Source: Actinomycetes bacterium (GTDB taxonomy: Bacteria > Actinomycetota > Actinomycetes > Mycobacteriales > Mycobacteriaceae). From it: a DNA stretch of 64,000 nucleotides. Of this stretch, positions 25,850 to 34,707 are shown piece after piece. Position 1 is the stretch's first letter. Each line of letters starts with the position of its first letter. The stretch lies in NCBI GenBank assembly GCA_022601135.1, contig JAHZJB010000050.1, forward strand, positions 1 through 64,000, read 5' to 3'. The notes under the pieces were generated by a model. The model was not told the DNA's origin and did not search any database. It saw nothing but the letters and a program-made list of their open reading frames with translations. The position numbers were made by a program, and so were the translations under genes.

Positions 25850-26455
25850 GTGCAATTGCTACTGGTACGGCACGCGCTGCCGCTGCGCAGTGAACGCGGG
25901 CAGGGCTCCGATCCGAGCTTGTCCGCCGAGGGCGTTGAGCAGGCGGCCAGACTGCCTGATGCGCTGGCCCGATTCCCGATCACGCGTGTTGTGAGCAGCC
26001 CTCAGGTGCGTGCCGTCGAAACAGCCCAGCCGCTGGCTGACGCGTTGGGCATCGCGATCGAGGTCGACGAGCGGTTCGCCGAATACGATCGCGACCTGCC
26101 GCACTACATCCCCGTCGAGCAGATCGCGGCGGAGAATCCCGAGGAGATGCAGCGGCTTATCGATGGCCGCCTCCCCAGCGGCGTCGACGAAAAGGACTTC
26201 CTCGACCGAGTCACCGGCGCCGTCGACGATCTCGTCGACAGGGCCGAACACGACCACACAGTCGCGGTGTTCAGCCACGGCGGGGTGATCAATGTCCTGC
26301 TGCACCGAATTCTGGGTACTCAGCGGCTGCTGTCGTTTCACGTCGACTACGCATCGGTGACCCGGCTGTTGTCGTCGCGCACCGGGCGCCTGGCGGTCGC
26401 CGGGGTCAATGCCACCGAGCATGTGTGGGATCTGCTCCCGCGGAATCGGCGATGA
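25850..26455 (+). CDS. Histidine phosphatase-family protein
   Basis: A 201-residue phosphoglycerate-mutase-like phosphatase. The phosphohistidine motif is LLLVRHALPL at the N-terminus (RH), the second Arg is in VSSPQVRAVETA, and the second His in VFSHGGVINVLL. The start is GTG 25850. It is followed by the 32-bp tandem repeat and then by an APH-fold kinase gene on the same strand, so the two may be cotranscribed. Substrate unknown. Confidence 0.87.
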   Translation: MQLLLVRHALPLRSERGQGSDPSLSAEGVEQAARLPDALARFPITRVVSSPQVRAVETAQPLADALGIAIEVDERFAEYDRDLPHYIPVEQIAAENPEEMQRLIDGRLPSGVDEKDFLDRVTGAVDDLVDRAEHDHTVAVFSHGGVINVLLHRILGTQRLLSFHVDYASVTRLLSSRTGRLAVAGVNATEHVWDLLPRNRR

Positions 26456-26546
26456 GCGCTGGCGCGAAGAGCAGACAGCATCGATGAGCGCTTGCGCGAA
26501 GAGCAGACAGCGGCGATGAGCGCTTGCGCGAAGAGCAGACAGCAGC
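26451..26546. repeat. 32-bp tandem repeat, three copies, intergenic
   Basis: Three units of 32 bp (26451-26482, 26483-26514, 26515-26546), nearly identical, with core GATGAGCGCTTGCGCGAAGA. The first unit overlaps the stop codon of the phosphatase gene; the array ends 18 bases before the next start. Placement at the junction of two same-strand genes recalls mycobacterial interspersed repeats (MIRU). Confidence 0.9.
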
Positions 26547-26564
26547 AGCTGGTAGACAGGTCCG

Positions 26565-27584
26565 GTGACTGATCTCGATGGCCTCGATCTGACCGCCCTG
26601 GATCGATTCCTGCGCGAAACGGGGATTCCGCGCACCGGAGAGCTCCGCGCCGAACTCATCGCCGGCGGGCGATCCAACCTGACCTTTCTGGTTTCTGACG
26701 CTGCTTCGCGGTGGGTGCTGCGCCGCCCGCCGCTGCACGGTCTCACGCCGTCCGCGCACGATATGGCCAGGGAGTACCGGGTGGTGGCGGCGCTCGCCGG
26801 CACCCCCGTGCCGGTCGCGCGGGCGGTGACGATGCGCAACGACGACTCGGTGCTCGGCGCTCCGTTTCAGATGGTGGATTACGTTCCGGGCCGGGTGGTG
26901 CGCTACAGCAGCGAGCTCGAAGCTCTTGGTGACAGCACCACAATCGAATCCTGCGTCGACGCACTGATCAAGGTGCTCGCCGACCTGCACTCGGTGGACC
27001 CCGACTCTGTCGGGCTCGGTGATTTCGGCAGGCCGAGCGGCTACCTGGAGCGGCAGGTGCGGCGCTGGGGTTCCCAGTGGGAGCTGGTCAAGCGTGACGA
27101 AGACCCCTGCGATGCCGATGTCAGGGCACTGCACGCGAAGCTGGCCCAGGGCATTCCGCCGCAGAGCCGGACGGCGATCGTGCACGGTGACTATCGCATC
27201 GACAACACGATTCTGGACTCCGACGATCCCACCAAGGTGGTCGCGGTGTTGGACTGGGAGATGTCCACCCTGGGTGATCCGCTCAGCGACGCCGCGCTGA
27301 TGTGCGTCTACCGGCACCCGACGTTTCACTTGGTGAACACCGATGCCGCATGGGCCTCCGAGCTGATCCCGAACCCTGACGAGCTGGCCGAAAAATACTC
27401 ACTGGCTGCCGGTCAGGAGCTGGAGCACTGGGAATTCTATATGGCGCTGGCCTATTTCAAGCTCGCTATCATCGGCGCGGGTATCGCCTATCGGGCGCGC
27501 GCCAGCGGCGTCATCGACGACGCCGACAAAGTAGGTGACGCGGTCGCGCCCTTCATTGCGGCAGGGCTCGCCGAGCTGTCCTGA
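26565..27584 (+). CDS. APH-fold phosphotransferase ('FadE36'-like)
   Basis: A 339-residue aminoglycoside-phosphotransferase-like kinase. The catalytic Brenner motif is AIVHGDYRIDNTIL, followed by AVLDWEMSTLGDP for the metal-binding Asp; an ATP-binding Gly-rich segment is LIAGGRSNLTFLV. Size and gene order match M. tuberculosis Rv3761c, which is named fadE36, although nothing in this protein resembles an acyl-CoA dehydrogenase. Members of this group include ACAD10/11-type kinase domains acting on 4-hydroxyacyl-CoA, which may explain the name. The start is GTG 26565. Confidence 0.88.
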   Translation: MTDLDGLDLTALDRFLRETGIPRTGELRAELIAGGRSNLTFLVSDAASRWVLRRPPLHGLTPSAHDMAREYRVVAALAGTPVPVARAVTMRNDDSVLGAPFQMVDYVPGRVVRYSSELEALGDSTTIESCVDALIKVLADLHSVDPDSVGLGDFGRPSGYLERQVRRWGSQWELVKRDEDPCDADVRALHAKLAQGIPPQSRTAIVHGDYRIDNTILDSDDPTKVVAVLDWEMSTLGDPLSDAALMCVYRHPTFHLVNTDAAWASELIPNPDELAEKYSLAAGQELEHWEFYMALAYFKLAIIGAGIAYRARASGVIDDADKVGDAVAPFIAAGLAELS

Positions 27585-27617
27585 AGGCTCAACTCGCTGC
27601 CCAGTGGGACGTCGAGT

Positions 27618-27971
27618 TCACCGTGCCTTGAGGTTCTTCTTCGCCGCGCTTCGAAGCTGATGGATTCGTACCGCGCCGACCGCGACCGTGAGCAGCCCAC
27701 CGGCGACCGCCGCGAACAGGATTGCCACCCCGAGTGGCTGGCTCCAGTGCCACCCCAGGAAGGCGAACTTCGTCGACTCCGTGTTCTGCGCGATGAAGAT
27801 CAGTAAGACGATCAGGACGAGGAAACCCAGCGCCAGCGACCCCCAGAGGGCGGCGGCTTTGGTGAATTTGACGGCCGACTCGGGCGGCGGCGGGGTTTTC
27901 GAGGGCGGGTTCCCGGGCGACCCCGACGTCGGGGGCGGCTTTCCAGGCGATGCGGATCGATCGCTGCTCAT
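27618..27971 (-). CDS. LapA-domain (DUF1049) membrane protein, Rv3760-like
   Basis: A 117-residue protein. The N-terminal ~35 residues are Pro/Ser-rich and cytosolic; two membrane helices follow (AALWGSLALGFLVLIVLLIF and VAILFAAVAGGLLTVAVGA) separated by the short QNTESTKFAFLGWHWSQPLG loop, the pattern of LapA/DUF1049 proteins. Position between the APH-fold gene and proX matches Rv3760. In E. coli LapA homologs act in envelope assembly; the mycobacterial role is unknown. Confidence 0.85.
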   Translation of the reverse strand: MSSDRSASPGKPPPTSGSPGNPPSKTPPPPESAVKFTKAAALWGSLALGFLVLIVLLIFIAQNTESTKFAFLGWHWSQPLGVAILFAAVAGGLLTVAVGAVRIHQLRSAAKKNLKAR

Positions 27972-28001
27972 GGCTCAATGATTGCCCTTTTGCCAGATGA
28001 A

Positions 28002-28030
28002 TGAAACCACCACGCTGGTCACGATAGGGT
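28002..28030 (+). promoter_or_regulatory. Candidate promoter of the pro operon
   Basis: TGAAAC (28002-28007) and TAGGGT (28025-28030) are 17 bases apart, a plausible -35/-10 pair with the TAnnnT -10 usual in mycobacteria. The proX start is 47 bases downstream. No experimental basis. Confidence 0.3.
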
Positions 28031-28076
28031 CACCTCCAGCCCTCCTCGCAGACTCGTCTACCGAAAGGACTTTCGC

Positions 28077-29051
28077 GTGCGCAGCCCTCGGCGAACCATG
28101 CGAATCTGGACACGATTTCGGATCCTGACCGCGCTGGCGGCCCTGTTTGCACTGCTCGCGCCGGTCTTATCGGCGTGCGGAAGTTCCAACCCACTCGGCG
28201 GTGGAGACGTCTCCGGCGACCTCAAGTCGATCGTCGTCGGGTCGGCCGATTTCCCCGAGTCCAAGATCATCGCCGAGATCTACGCGCAGGCCCTGGAGGC
28301 CAACGACTTCACGGTGGGACGGCAGTACGGTATCGGCAGCCGCGAGACCTACATCCCGGCGGTACAGGATCACTCGATCGACCTGATTCCGGAATACACC
28401 GGGAACTTGCTGCAGTACTTCGATTCCGAGTCCGACGCCACTAAACCTAACGACGTTCTGCTGGCGTTGTTCCGGGCGCTTCCCGGTGACCTGTCGATCC
28501 TCAACCCGTCGCCGGCGGAGGACAAAGACACCGTCGCGGTGTCGTCCGAGACGGCGCAGCGGTGGAACCTCAAGACGATCGGCGATCTGGCCGAGCACTC
28601 GTCCGAAGTGAAATTCGGTGCTCCGTCGGAGTTTCTGAATCGCGCCGAGGGAATGCCCGGACTCAAGGAGAACTACGGCCTCGACGTCCCGGAGAAGAAT
28701 TTCATCGCGATCAGTGACGGCGGCGGTCCGGCCACGGTGCGCGCGCTCACCGACGGCACTGTCACCGCCGCCAACATCTTCAGCACGTCCCCGGCGATCG
28801 CCGAAAACAACCTCGTGGTGCTGGAGGATCCGAAGAACAACTTCCTTGCGGCCAATGTGGTGCCCCTGGTCAGCTCGCAGAAGAAGTCCGACGAACTCAA
28901 GACGGTGCTCGACGCCGTGTCCGCGAAACTGACCACCGAGGACCTCATCAGGCTCAACACCGAGACGACAGGCAATTCTGGTATCAACCCGGACGAAGCC
29001 GCCCAGAACTGGGTGCGGGACCACGGCTTCGACGAACCCCTGCGGCCGTGA
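28077..29051 (+). CDS. proX: Osmoprotectant ABC transporter substrate-binding lipoprotein
   Basis: A 324-residue periplasmic-type binding protein anchored by a lipobox, VLSACGSS, after a basic N-terminus. The mature part is the OpuAC fold: IVVGSADFPESKIIAEIYAQ near the start, DLIPEYTGNLLQYF, and the C-terminal half with LNTETTGNSGINPDEAAQNW. It binds glycine betaine, choline or similar solutes and delivers them to the membrane components. GTG 28077 has AAAGGA 7 bases upstream. It begins the operon proX-proV-proW-proZ matching Rv3759c-Rv3756c. Confidence 0.9.
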   Translation: MRSPRRTMRIWTRFRILTALAALFALLAPVLSACGSSNPLGGGDVSGDLKSIVVGSADFPESKIIAEIYAQALEANDFTVGRQYGIGSRETYIPAVQDHSIDLIPEYTGNLLQYFDSESDATKPNDVLLALFRALPGDLSILNPSPAEDKDTVAVSSETAQRWNLKTIGDLAEHSSEVKFGAPSEFLNRAEGMPGLKENYGLDVPEKNFIAISDGGGPATVRALTDGTVTAANIFSTSPAIAENNLVVLEDPKNNFLAANVVPLVSSQKKSDELKTVLDAVSAKLTTEDLIRLNTETTGNSGINPDEAAQNWVRDHGFDEPLRP

Positions 29052-29067
29052 GCAGAACGGGATCGCG

Positions 29068-30168
29068 ATGATCGAATTTGCCGGCGTCACCAAGCAGTAC
29101 GCCGACGGAACCATCGCCGTCGACAACCTCGACCTCGTCGTGCCGGAGGGCGCACTCGCCGTTTTCGTCGGTCCCTCGGGCTGCGGCAAGACGACCTCGA
29201 TGCGGATGATCAACCGGATGATCGAGCCGACTGCGGGCATGTTGACCGTCAACGGCGAGGATGTCACCAAGGTGGACGCGGTAAAACTGAGACTCGGTAT
29301 CGGCTACGTGATCCAAAGCGCCGGGTTGATGCCGCACCAGCGCGTCGTCGACAACGTCGCCACGGTGCCTGTACTCAAGGGGGAGTCGCGCCGGGCGGCC
29401 CGCAAGTCCGCGCTCGGCGTGCTCGAGCGAGTCGGTCTGGACCCCAAGTTGGCCGACCGCTACCCGGCCCAACTCTCCGGCGGCCAGCAGCAGCGGGTCG
29501 GGGTGGCCCGGGCGCTGGCCGCGGACCCGCCGATCCTGCTGATGGACGAGCCATTCAGCGCCGTCGACCCAGTGGTGCGCGAGGAACTTCAGGCCGAAAT
29601 CCTGCGCCTGCAAAGCGAATTGCACAAGACCATCGTCTTCGTCACCCACGATATCGACGAGGCCATCAAGATGGGGGATAGCGTGGCTGTCTTCGGACGT
29701 GGCGGTGTGCTGCAGCAGTACGACGAGCCCAAGCGGTTGCTGTCCAACCCCGCCAACGATTTCGTTGCCGGATTCATCGGAGCCGACCGGGGTTACCGTG
29801 GGCTGCAATTCCACCACGCCAGCGGCCTGCCGGTGCATGACATCCGTGCAGTAGACGAAGCCGGAATAGATGCCCTGGAGTTGGTGGGTGGGGACTGGGC
29901 ACTGGTGACCCAGCCGAACGGCACCCCATATGGTTGGATCGACGCTCCGGGGGTCGAGTTGCATCGCTCGGGAAAAACGTTGTACGACAGCACAACCGCA
30001 GGGGGATCGCTCTTCCGTCCCGATGGCTCGCTGCGACAGGCTCTCGACGCCGCGCTGTCCTCCCCGTCGGGATTCGGGGTGGCAGTCGACGCGGACGGTA
30101 AGCCGATCGGTGGCGTCCTCGCCGACGACGTACTCGATGCGCTGAAGAAGCAGCGGTCAGCACGTTGA
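29068..30168 (+). CDS. proV: Osmoprotectant ABC transporter ATPase
   Basis: A 366-residue ABC ATPase. Walker [10 protein letters not shown] is at about 33-41, the signature [15 protein letters not shown] near 137, Walker [15 protein letters not shown], and the switch His VTHDIDEAI. The C-terminal ~120 residues look like a CBS-pair regulatory region as in OpuCA-type proteins, which respond to ionic strength. It begins 16 bases after proX. It powers uptake of the osmolyte bound by ProX. Confidence 0.92.
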   Translation: MIEFAGVTKQYADGTIAVDNLDLVVPEGALAVFVGPSGCGKTTSMRMINRMIEPTAGMLTVNGEDVTKVDAVKLRLGIGYVIQSAGLMPHQRVVDNVATVPVLKGESRRAARKSALGVLERVGLDPKLADRYPAQLSGGQQQRVGVARALAADPPILLMDEPFSAVDPVVREELQAEILRLQSELHKTIVFVTHDIDEAIKMGDSVAVFGRGGVLQQYDEPKRLLSNPANDFVAGFIGADRGYRGLQFHHASGLPVHDIRAVDEAGIDALELVGGDWALVTQPNGTPYGWIDAPGVELHRSGKTLYDSTTAGGSLFRPDGSLRQALDAALSSPSGFGVAVDADGKPIGGVLADDVLDALKKQRSAR

Positions 30169-30857
30169 CGTATCTGCTGAACAACCTCGACACGGCGTGG
30201 GCGCTGACCGTGATCCACCTGCGGCTGTCCCTCATTCCGGTCGTCCTGGGGTTGCTGATCGCGGTGCCCCTCGGTGCGCTGGTGCAGCGGACGACGGCGC
30301 TGCGCAGGCTGACGACGGTGACCGCGAGCATCGTGTTCACGATTCCGTCGCTGGCGCTCTTCGTCGTGCTTCCGTTGATCATCCCCACTCGTATTCTCGA
30401 TGAGGCCAATGTCATCGTCGCGTTAACCTTATACACAACAGCACTTTTGGTGCGCGCCGTGCCCGAAGCGCTGGACGCGGTGCCCGAACCGGTGCGCGAT
30501 GCCGCCACCGCTGTCGGCTACCGGCCGCTGACCCGACTGCTGAAAGTCGATCTGCCACTGGCAGTTCCCGTTTTGATCGCCAGCCTGCGAGTGGTGGCGG
30601 TAACCAATATCTCCATGGTTTCGGTGGGCTCGGTGATCGGCATCGGCGGCTTGGGCACCTGGTTCACCGAGGGCTACCAGTCCAACAAGAGCGGTCAGAT
30701 CATCGCGGGCATCGTCGCGATCTTCCTACTGGCCATCATCATCGACACCCTGATCATGTTGGCCGGCAAAGCCCTGACGCCCTGGGTGAGAGCCCAGTCT
30801 GGAACGCCCCGCCTCACTCGTCGAGTCAAGGCCTCACCCACCCTGGAACCCGCGTGA
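30165..30857 (+). CDS. proW: Osmoprotectant ABC transporter permease
   Basis: A 230-residue integral membrane permease with about five or six hydrophobic helices. The TTG start overlaps the proV stop by 4 bases (TTGA). The EAA-like loop is AVPEPVRDAATAVGYRPLTR, where the ATPase docks, followed by a long helix with VVAVTNISMVSVGSVIGIGG. It forms the channel with ProZ. Rv3757c-like. Confidence 0.88.
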   Translation: MTYLLNNLDTAWALTVIHLRLSLIPVVLGLLIAVPLGALVQRTTALRRLTTVTASIVFTIPSLALFVVLPLIIPTRILDEANVIVALTLYTTALLVRAVPEALDAVPEPVRDAATAVGYRPLTRLLKVDLPLAVPVLIASLRVVAVTNISMVSVGSVIGIGGLGTWFTEGYQSNKSGQIIAGIVAIFLLAIIIDTLIMLAGKALTPWVRAQSGTPRLTRRVKASPTLEPA

Positions 30858-31660
30858 ACTTCCTCGAGCAGGCGCTGTCGTTCATCTTCACCGCCGCCAA
30901 CTGGGCGGGCCCGTCGGGCCTGGGGACACGCATCGCCGAACACCTCCAATACACATTGTTGGCAACGTTTTTCTCGGTGGTGATCGCGGTTCCGGTGGGA
31001 ATGCTCATCGGGCACACGGGACGGGGCACGTTCATCGTCGTCACCGGAGTGAACGCGTTGCGGGCGCTGCCCACGCTGGGCATCTTGCTGCTCGGTGTGC
31101 TGTTGTGGGGGCTGGGGCTGGTGCCGCCGACCGTCGCTCTGATGCTGCTCGGTATCCCGCCACTGCTGGCCGGCACCTATGCGGGCATCGCGAACGTGGA
31201 TCGGACGGTAGTTGACGCCGCCAGATCGATGGGAATGACCGAGGCGCGGATTCTGCTGCGCGTGGAGACTCCCAATGCGTTGCCGCTGATCCTCGGGGGG
31301 CTACGCACCGCCACGCTTCAGATCGTTGCGACCGCCACCGTCGCGGCCTACGCAAGCCTCGGCGGGCTGGGCCGGTATCTCATCGATGGCATCAAGGTGC
31401 GGCAGTTTCACATCGCTCTGGTGGGCGCCTTGATGGTGACCGCGCTCGCGCTGATTCTGGATGCGGCGCTGGCGTTCGCAGTGTGGGTCTCGGCCCCCGG
31501 AAGCGGCCGAATCCAGAAATTTCGCCGGATGCCGCAGCCGTTCCTCAGCGATGAGATAGCGCTGGAATCAGGGCCTTTGCGGCGCCCTCGGGCGGCATCG
31601 CGTTCCAGTTTCGAAGCTCGCCACGAACGGGGGGATCCGTCGCCTACGGTGGAGGGGTGA
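30854..31660 (+). CDS. proZ: Osmoprotectant ABC transporter permease
   Basis: A 268-residue permease. GTG 30854 overlaps the proW stop by 4 bases (GTGA). The EAA-type loop is VDAARSMGMTEARILLRVET and several helices such as NALRALPTLGILLLGVLLWG are evident. About 50 residues at the C-terminus are polar and basic, an extension with no known role. It completes the pro operon; the stop overlaps the glycolipid-binding protein gene by 4 bases. Confidence 0.88.
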   Translation: MNFLEQALSFIFTAANWAGPSGLGTRIAEHLQYTLLATFFSVVIAVPVGMLIGHTGRGTFIVVTGVNALRALPTLGILLLGVLLWGLGLVPPTVALMLLGIPPLLAGTYAGIANVDRTVVDAARSMGMTEARILLRVETPNALPLILGGLRTATLQIVATATVAAYASLGGLGRYLIDGIKVRQFHIALVGALMVTALALILDAALAFAVWVSAPGSGRIQKFRRMPQPFLSDEIALESGPLRRPRAASRSSFEARHERGDPSPTVEG

Positions 31661-32283
31661 GTGAAGCCGATCGAACTGACGCGGGCAGTTCCAGCGCACC
31701 CGATGAGCCAAAGGGGCCCTGGCCGGCCATCCTGACCTGGGGTGCCCGCCATGAACCGCGGATGGAGTCGGCTCGCGTGCAAGTCAGCGGCGGCCGGGTG
31801 AAGGCCTACGGCAGGATCGTGGCGGCGGCCACCCCTCTGCATCCCTCATTCGGCGCCTCCTACGACTTGATCACCGATGACCTCGGTGCGACCAAGAGAC
31901 TTTCTCTGACAGTCACTCTCGCCGAGCGTGAGCGTCAGATGTCCATCGCGCGCGATGAGGAGAACATGTGGCTGGTCCAGGATCACTCGGGTCAGACCAG
32001 CCGATCCGCGTTCGACGGTTCACTCGACGTCGACGTGATCTTCAGTGCGTTCTTCAACGCGCTGCCGATACGTCGCACCGGCGTCTACCGGGAGGATGGT
32101 GGCTCCATCACCGTGCCGGTCGTCTACGTGCGGGTGCCCGATCTGTCGGTCGACGTCTCGACGATCAGCTACACCTCGGCGGCCGACGGCATCAGGGTGG
32201 ATTCGCCCGTGGCCCAGACGACGGTGAAGGTCGACGCCGACGGTTTCATTCTCGACTATCCAGGGTTGGCAGAGCGGATCTGA
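31657..32283 (+). CDS. Putative glycolipid-binding protein, Rv3755c-like
   Basis: A 208-residue soluble protein of the 'putative glycolipid-binding' family (DUF1089). Visible elements are [19 protein letters not shown] near the start, [18 protein letters not shown], and [20 protein letters not shown] near the end. GTG 31657 overlaps the proZ stop (GTGA), and the ribosome site GGAGG lies in the proZ end, so it is translationally coupled to the osmolyte importer. Its 3' end overlaps the convergent tyrA gene by 38 bases. Biochemical role unproven. Confidence 0.78.
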   Translation: MSEADRTDAGSSSAPDEPKGPWPAILTWGARHEPRMESARVQVSGGRVKAYGRIVAAATPLHPSFGASYDLITDDLGATKRLSLTVTLAERERQMSIARDEENMWLVQDHSGQTSRSAFDGSLDVDVIFSAFFNALPIRRTGVYREDGGSITVPVVYVRVPDLSVDVSTISYTSAADGIRVDSPVAQTTVKVDADGFILDYPGLAERI

Positions 32284-33205
32284 TCACGCCGCCTGCCCGC
32301 GCCGCTGCCGCGAGCTCACCGCGCCAGCCGTCGGCGCCGATGACCGTCGACACGATCTGCGATGGGCTGAAACCGTCGTACCGGATCCGGGCGGCATGGC
32401 CCGCCTCGACAAGGTCAGAGACCGGTCCGCTCTCGGCCAGTTGGTCGCGGGCGTCGCTGAGCAGGCGCAGCGCCTGCTCCAGCACCGGCAGCAGCTGAGC
32501 GGAGTTGGCTTCGCACATCGCCCGAACCAGATCTGGTGCGGTGGCCGCGACGCGGCTGCCGTCGCGGAACGATCCGGCCGCCAGCGGGAAAGCCAGCGGA
32601 ACGTTCGCCGCGGTGGCGGCGAGCGCCTCGGCAAGCAGGTGCGGCAGATGCGAGATGGCCGCGGCAGCGGCGTCGTGCTCGTCGGAACGCGCCGGGACGA
32701 CGAACGCCCCGCAATCCAGAGCCAGTTGCATCACCTGGGTCCACACCCGGGCGTCGACGTGATCGTCGACGCTGATGACCCACGGAGCGCCGGTGAACAG
32801 CGTGGCGTCTCCGGCCGCCCATCCGGAATGTGCGGTGCCGGCCATCGGGTGCCCGCCGACGAAGCGCTGCAGCAGCCCGGCGGCGGCGACTTCCCTGTGC
32901 ACGGCAATCTTGACGCTGGTCACGTCGGTCAGTGGGCAGTCCGCGGCGACCTCGCGGAGGTGGCCGAGCAGCGGCGGCAATGCGGGCACGGGGACCGCCA
33001 GGACGATGAGAGCTCCGGTATCTGCCGCCCGCGACAGCGCCTCGTCGAGGTTGGCGGTGGCCTCGAATCCGTCGCGCCGCGAGGCCTGTACCCCCTCGGC
33101 AGAACGGTTGTAGCCGAACACCTGTCGGCCGGCTGTTCCGGCCGCCCGCATGATCGAGCCGCCGATCAGTCCCAGACCGAGCACACACACCGGTGTTTGC
33201 GTCAC
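32246..33205 (-). CDS. tyrA: Prephenate dehydrogenase
   Basis: A 319-residue NAD-dependent enzyme making 4-hydroxyphenylpyruvate for tyrosine. The Rossmann motif [15 protein letters not shown] is at the N-terminus; a Ser/His-containing segment [14 protein letters not shown] matches the catalytic His of TyrA. The rest is the helical dimerisation domain. GTG 33205 is chosen; a GTG at 33223 adds six residues. The 3' end runs 38 bases into the convergent gene at 31657-32283. Rv3754 is the M. tuberculosis equivalent. Confidence 0.9.
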   Translation of the reverse strand: MTQTPVCVLGLGLIGGSIMRAAGTAGRQVFGYNRSAEGVQASRRDGFEATANLDEALSRAADTGALIVLAVPVPALPPLLGHLREVAADCPLTDVTSVKIAVHREVAAAGLLQRFVGGHPMAGTAHSGWAAGDATLFTGAPWVISVDDHVDARVWTQVMQLALDCGAFVVPARSDEHDAAAAAISHLPHLLAEALAATAANVPLAFPLAAGSFRDGSRVAATAPDLVRAMCEANSAQLLPVLEQALRLLSDARDQLAESGPVSDLVEAGHAARIRYDGFSPSQIVSTVIGADGWRGELAAAARAGGVIRSALPTLDSRE

Positions 33206-33296
33206 GTCCCAAGGTTGGCACACGCGCGCACTGCCACCTGCGTGGCGGGGTGGACTCGCTGGTCAAGGCCCTGACGGGGGACTACCGTGAACGCTC

Positions 33297-33821
33297 ATGG
33301 GACCGCAGAAGTCGCAGCAGACGAAGCGGGCCGAGGATGTGCCCGAAGGTTTCGCCGTGGCCGTTGTCCGGGAGGGCGGCAAGTGGGAGTGCACGGCGAT
33401 ACCCGCCGCGGCCCTGACGAGCCTGTCGGTCGCCGAGAGTGCTTTGCGTGAATTACGCAGTGCTGGAGCAGTTTTCGGGCTGCTGGACGTTGACGACGAG
33501 TTCTTTGTGATCGTGCGGCCGGGCCCGTCTGGGACCCGGTTATTCCTCTCGGATGCCACTGCGGCACTGGACTACGATCTCGCCGCCGAGGTGCTGGAGA
33601 AACTCGACGCCGACATCGAAGACGAAGATCTCGACGGAGCCGATCCGTTCGAGGAGGGTGACCTCGGGGTGCTGTCCGATATCGGTCTGTCCGAGGCGGT
33701 CTTGGGCGTGATTCTGGATGAGAGCGACGACCTGTACGCCGATGAGCAGGTGGGCCGGATCGCCAGTGAGATGGGTTTCGCCGACGAACTGGCGGCGGTG
33801 CTCAAGCGTTTGAATCGGTGA
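33297..33821 (+). CDS. TadA-associated protein, Rv3753c-like
   Basis: A 174-residue acidic protein found next to tadA in actinobacteria ('tRNA adenosine deaminase-associated protein'). The N-terminal half is beta-rich (AVAVVREGGKWECTAIP, VFGLLDVDDEFFVIVRPG); the C-terminal half is acidic and helical (DADIEDEDLDGADPFEEGD). Its stop overlaps tadA's start by 4 bases (GTGA), implying coupled translation. It may assist the deaminase or tRNA editing; role unknown. Confidence 0.85.
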   Translation: MGPQKSQQTKRAEDVPEGFAVAVVREGGKWECTAIPAAALTSLSVAESALRELRSAGAVFGLLDVDDEFFVIVRPGPSGTRLFLSDATAALDYDLAAEVLEKLDADIEDEDLDGADPFEEGDLGVLSDIGLSEAVLGVILDESDDLYADEQVGRIASEMGFADELAAVLKRLNR

Positions 33822-34267
33822 CTGACGAAGAGCTGATCCGGGCCGCGCTACAGGCAGCTCGCAGCGCCGGCACCCGGGATGTGCCGATCGGGGCGGTCGT
33901 CGTCGCGGCCGACGGGACCGAGTTGGCCCGTGCGGCAAACGCGCGTGAGGCGCTCGGCGACCCGACCGCGCACGCGGAGATCCTGGCGTTGCGCTCGGCG
34001 GCTCACACGTTGGGCGATGGCTGGCGACTCGCGGGGGCCACACTGGCGGTGACGGTGGAGCCCTGCACGATGTGCGCGGGCGCGCTGGTCATGGCGCGGC
34101 TGGAACGCGTGGTGTTCGGGGCGTGGGAGCCCAAGACCGGTGCGGTCGGGTCACTGTGGGACGTGGTGCGCGACCGGCGGCTGACGCATCGGCCCCAGGT
34201 GCGTGGGGGAGTGCTGGCTTCCGAGTGCGCCGGGCTGCTGGAGGAGTTCTTCGCCCGGCAGCGGTGA
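33818..34267 (+). CDS. tadA: tRNA-specific adenosine deaminase
   Basis: A 149-residue zinc deaminase that converts A34 to inosine in tRNA-Arg(ACG). The zinc/catalytic motif is H52-A-E54 (TAHAEILAL) and PCTMC with Cys83 and Cys86. The start is GTG 33818. It is followed 41 bases later by tRNA-Ser(CGA), as near Rv3752c in M. tuberculosis. Confidence 0.93.
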   Translation: MTDEELIRAALQAARSAGTRDVPIGAVVVAADGTELARAANAREALGDPTAHAEILALRSAAHTLGDGWRLAGATLAVTVEPCTMCAGALVMARLERVVFGAWEPKTGAVGSLWDVVRDRRLTHRPQVRGGVLASECAGLLEEFFARQR

Positions 34268-34308
34268 CGGTTTGGGATGTCAGCCGGTCCATCGGTAAGC
34301 TCCCACGC

Positions 34309-34399
34309 GGTGGCGTGTCCGAGCGGCCTAAGGAGCACGCCTCGAAAGCGTGTGACGGGTAACCCCCGTCCGAGGGTTCAAATCCCTCCGCCACCGCCA
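34309..34399 (+). tRNA. tRNA-Ser(CGA)
   Basis: The acceptor stem GGTGGCG (34309-34315) pairs with CGCCACC (34389-34395), with discriminator G and an encoded CCA (34397-34399). The anticodon loop is CTCGAAA with CGA at 34343-34345 on a 5-bp stem CACGC/GCGTG. The long variable arm (about 34349-34371) and the T-loop GGTTCAAATCC confirm a serine tRNA. It reads UCG codons. It is the left border of a small accessory segment. Confidence 0.97.
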
Positions 34400-34445
34400 A
34401 GTAGGTTCGCCTATTAGCGCAGCTCAGCTATGTTCTTTTCTGCTG

Positions 34446-34463
34446 ATGGTATCGTCAAACCAT
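34446..34463 (+). promoter_or_regulatory. Possible VapB operator
   Basis: ATGGT (34446-34450) and ACCAT (34459-34463) form a 5-bp inverted repeat with 8 bases between, overlapping the vapB start. AbrB-type VapB antitoxins usually bind such repeats upstream of their own gene. The repeat is short. Confidence 0.35.
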
Positions 34464-34707
34464 GTTTGCAACCATCGATGCGGGGGGTCGAGTTGTCGTT
34501 CCTAAAGAAGTTCGCGAGCGTCTCGGATTGCGCCCCGGCAGCCGGATCGTGTTGAGGGAAGTTGAGGGATGCCTCGAGATCTCCCCGGCGACGACTCAAG
34601 TGCGGCTCGTGGATCATGAGGGCGCTCTGGTTGCGGTTGCCGACACCGATCTGCCCGTCCTTACCGTTGAACGGGTCCGTGATGCGGTGGACGCGACTCG
34701 GCGGTGA
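34462..34707 (+). CDS. vapB: VapB-type antitoxin, AbrB fold
   Basis: An 81-residue antitoxin. The swapped-hairpin AbrB domain at the N-terminus is FATIDAGGRVVVPKEVRERL, with VVPKEVRE the DNA-contact motif; the C-terminal half (LPVLTVERVRDAVDATRR) would wrap the toxin. Its stop overlaps the vapC GTG by 4 bases. It is 62 bases after tRNA-Ser(CGA). It neutralises VapC and represses the pair. Confidence 0.88.
   Translation: MFATIDAGGRVVVPKEVRERLGLRPGSRIVLREVEGCLEISPATTQVRLVDHEGALVAVADTDLPVLTVERVRDAVDATRR

Noticed and set aside
28167..29270. 367-aa open frame on the minus strand
   Set aside because: It mirrors proX and the start of proV and has no recognisable domain.
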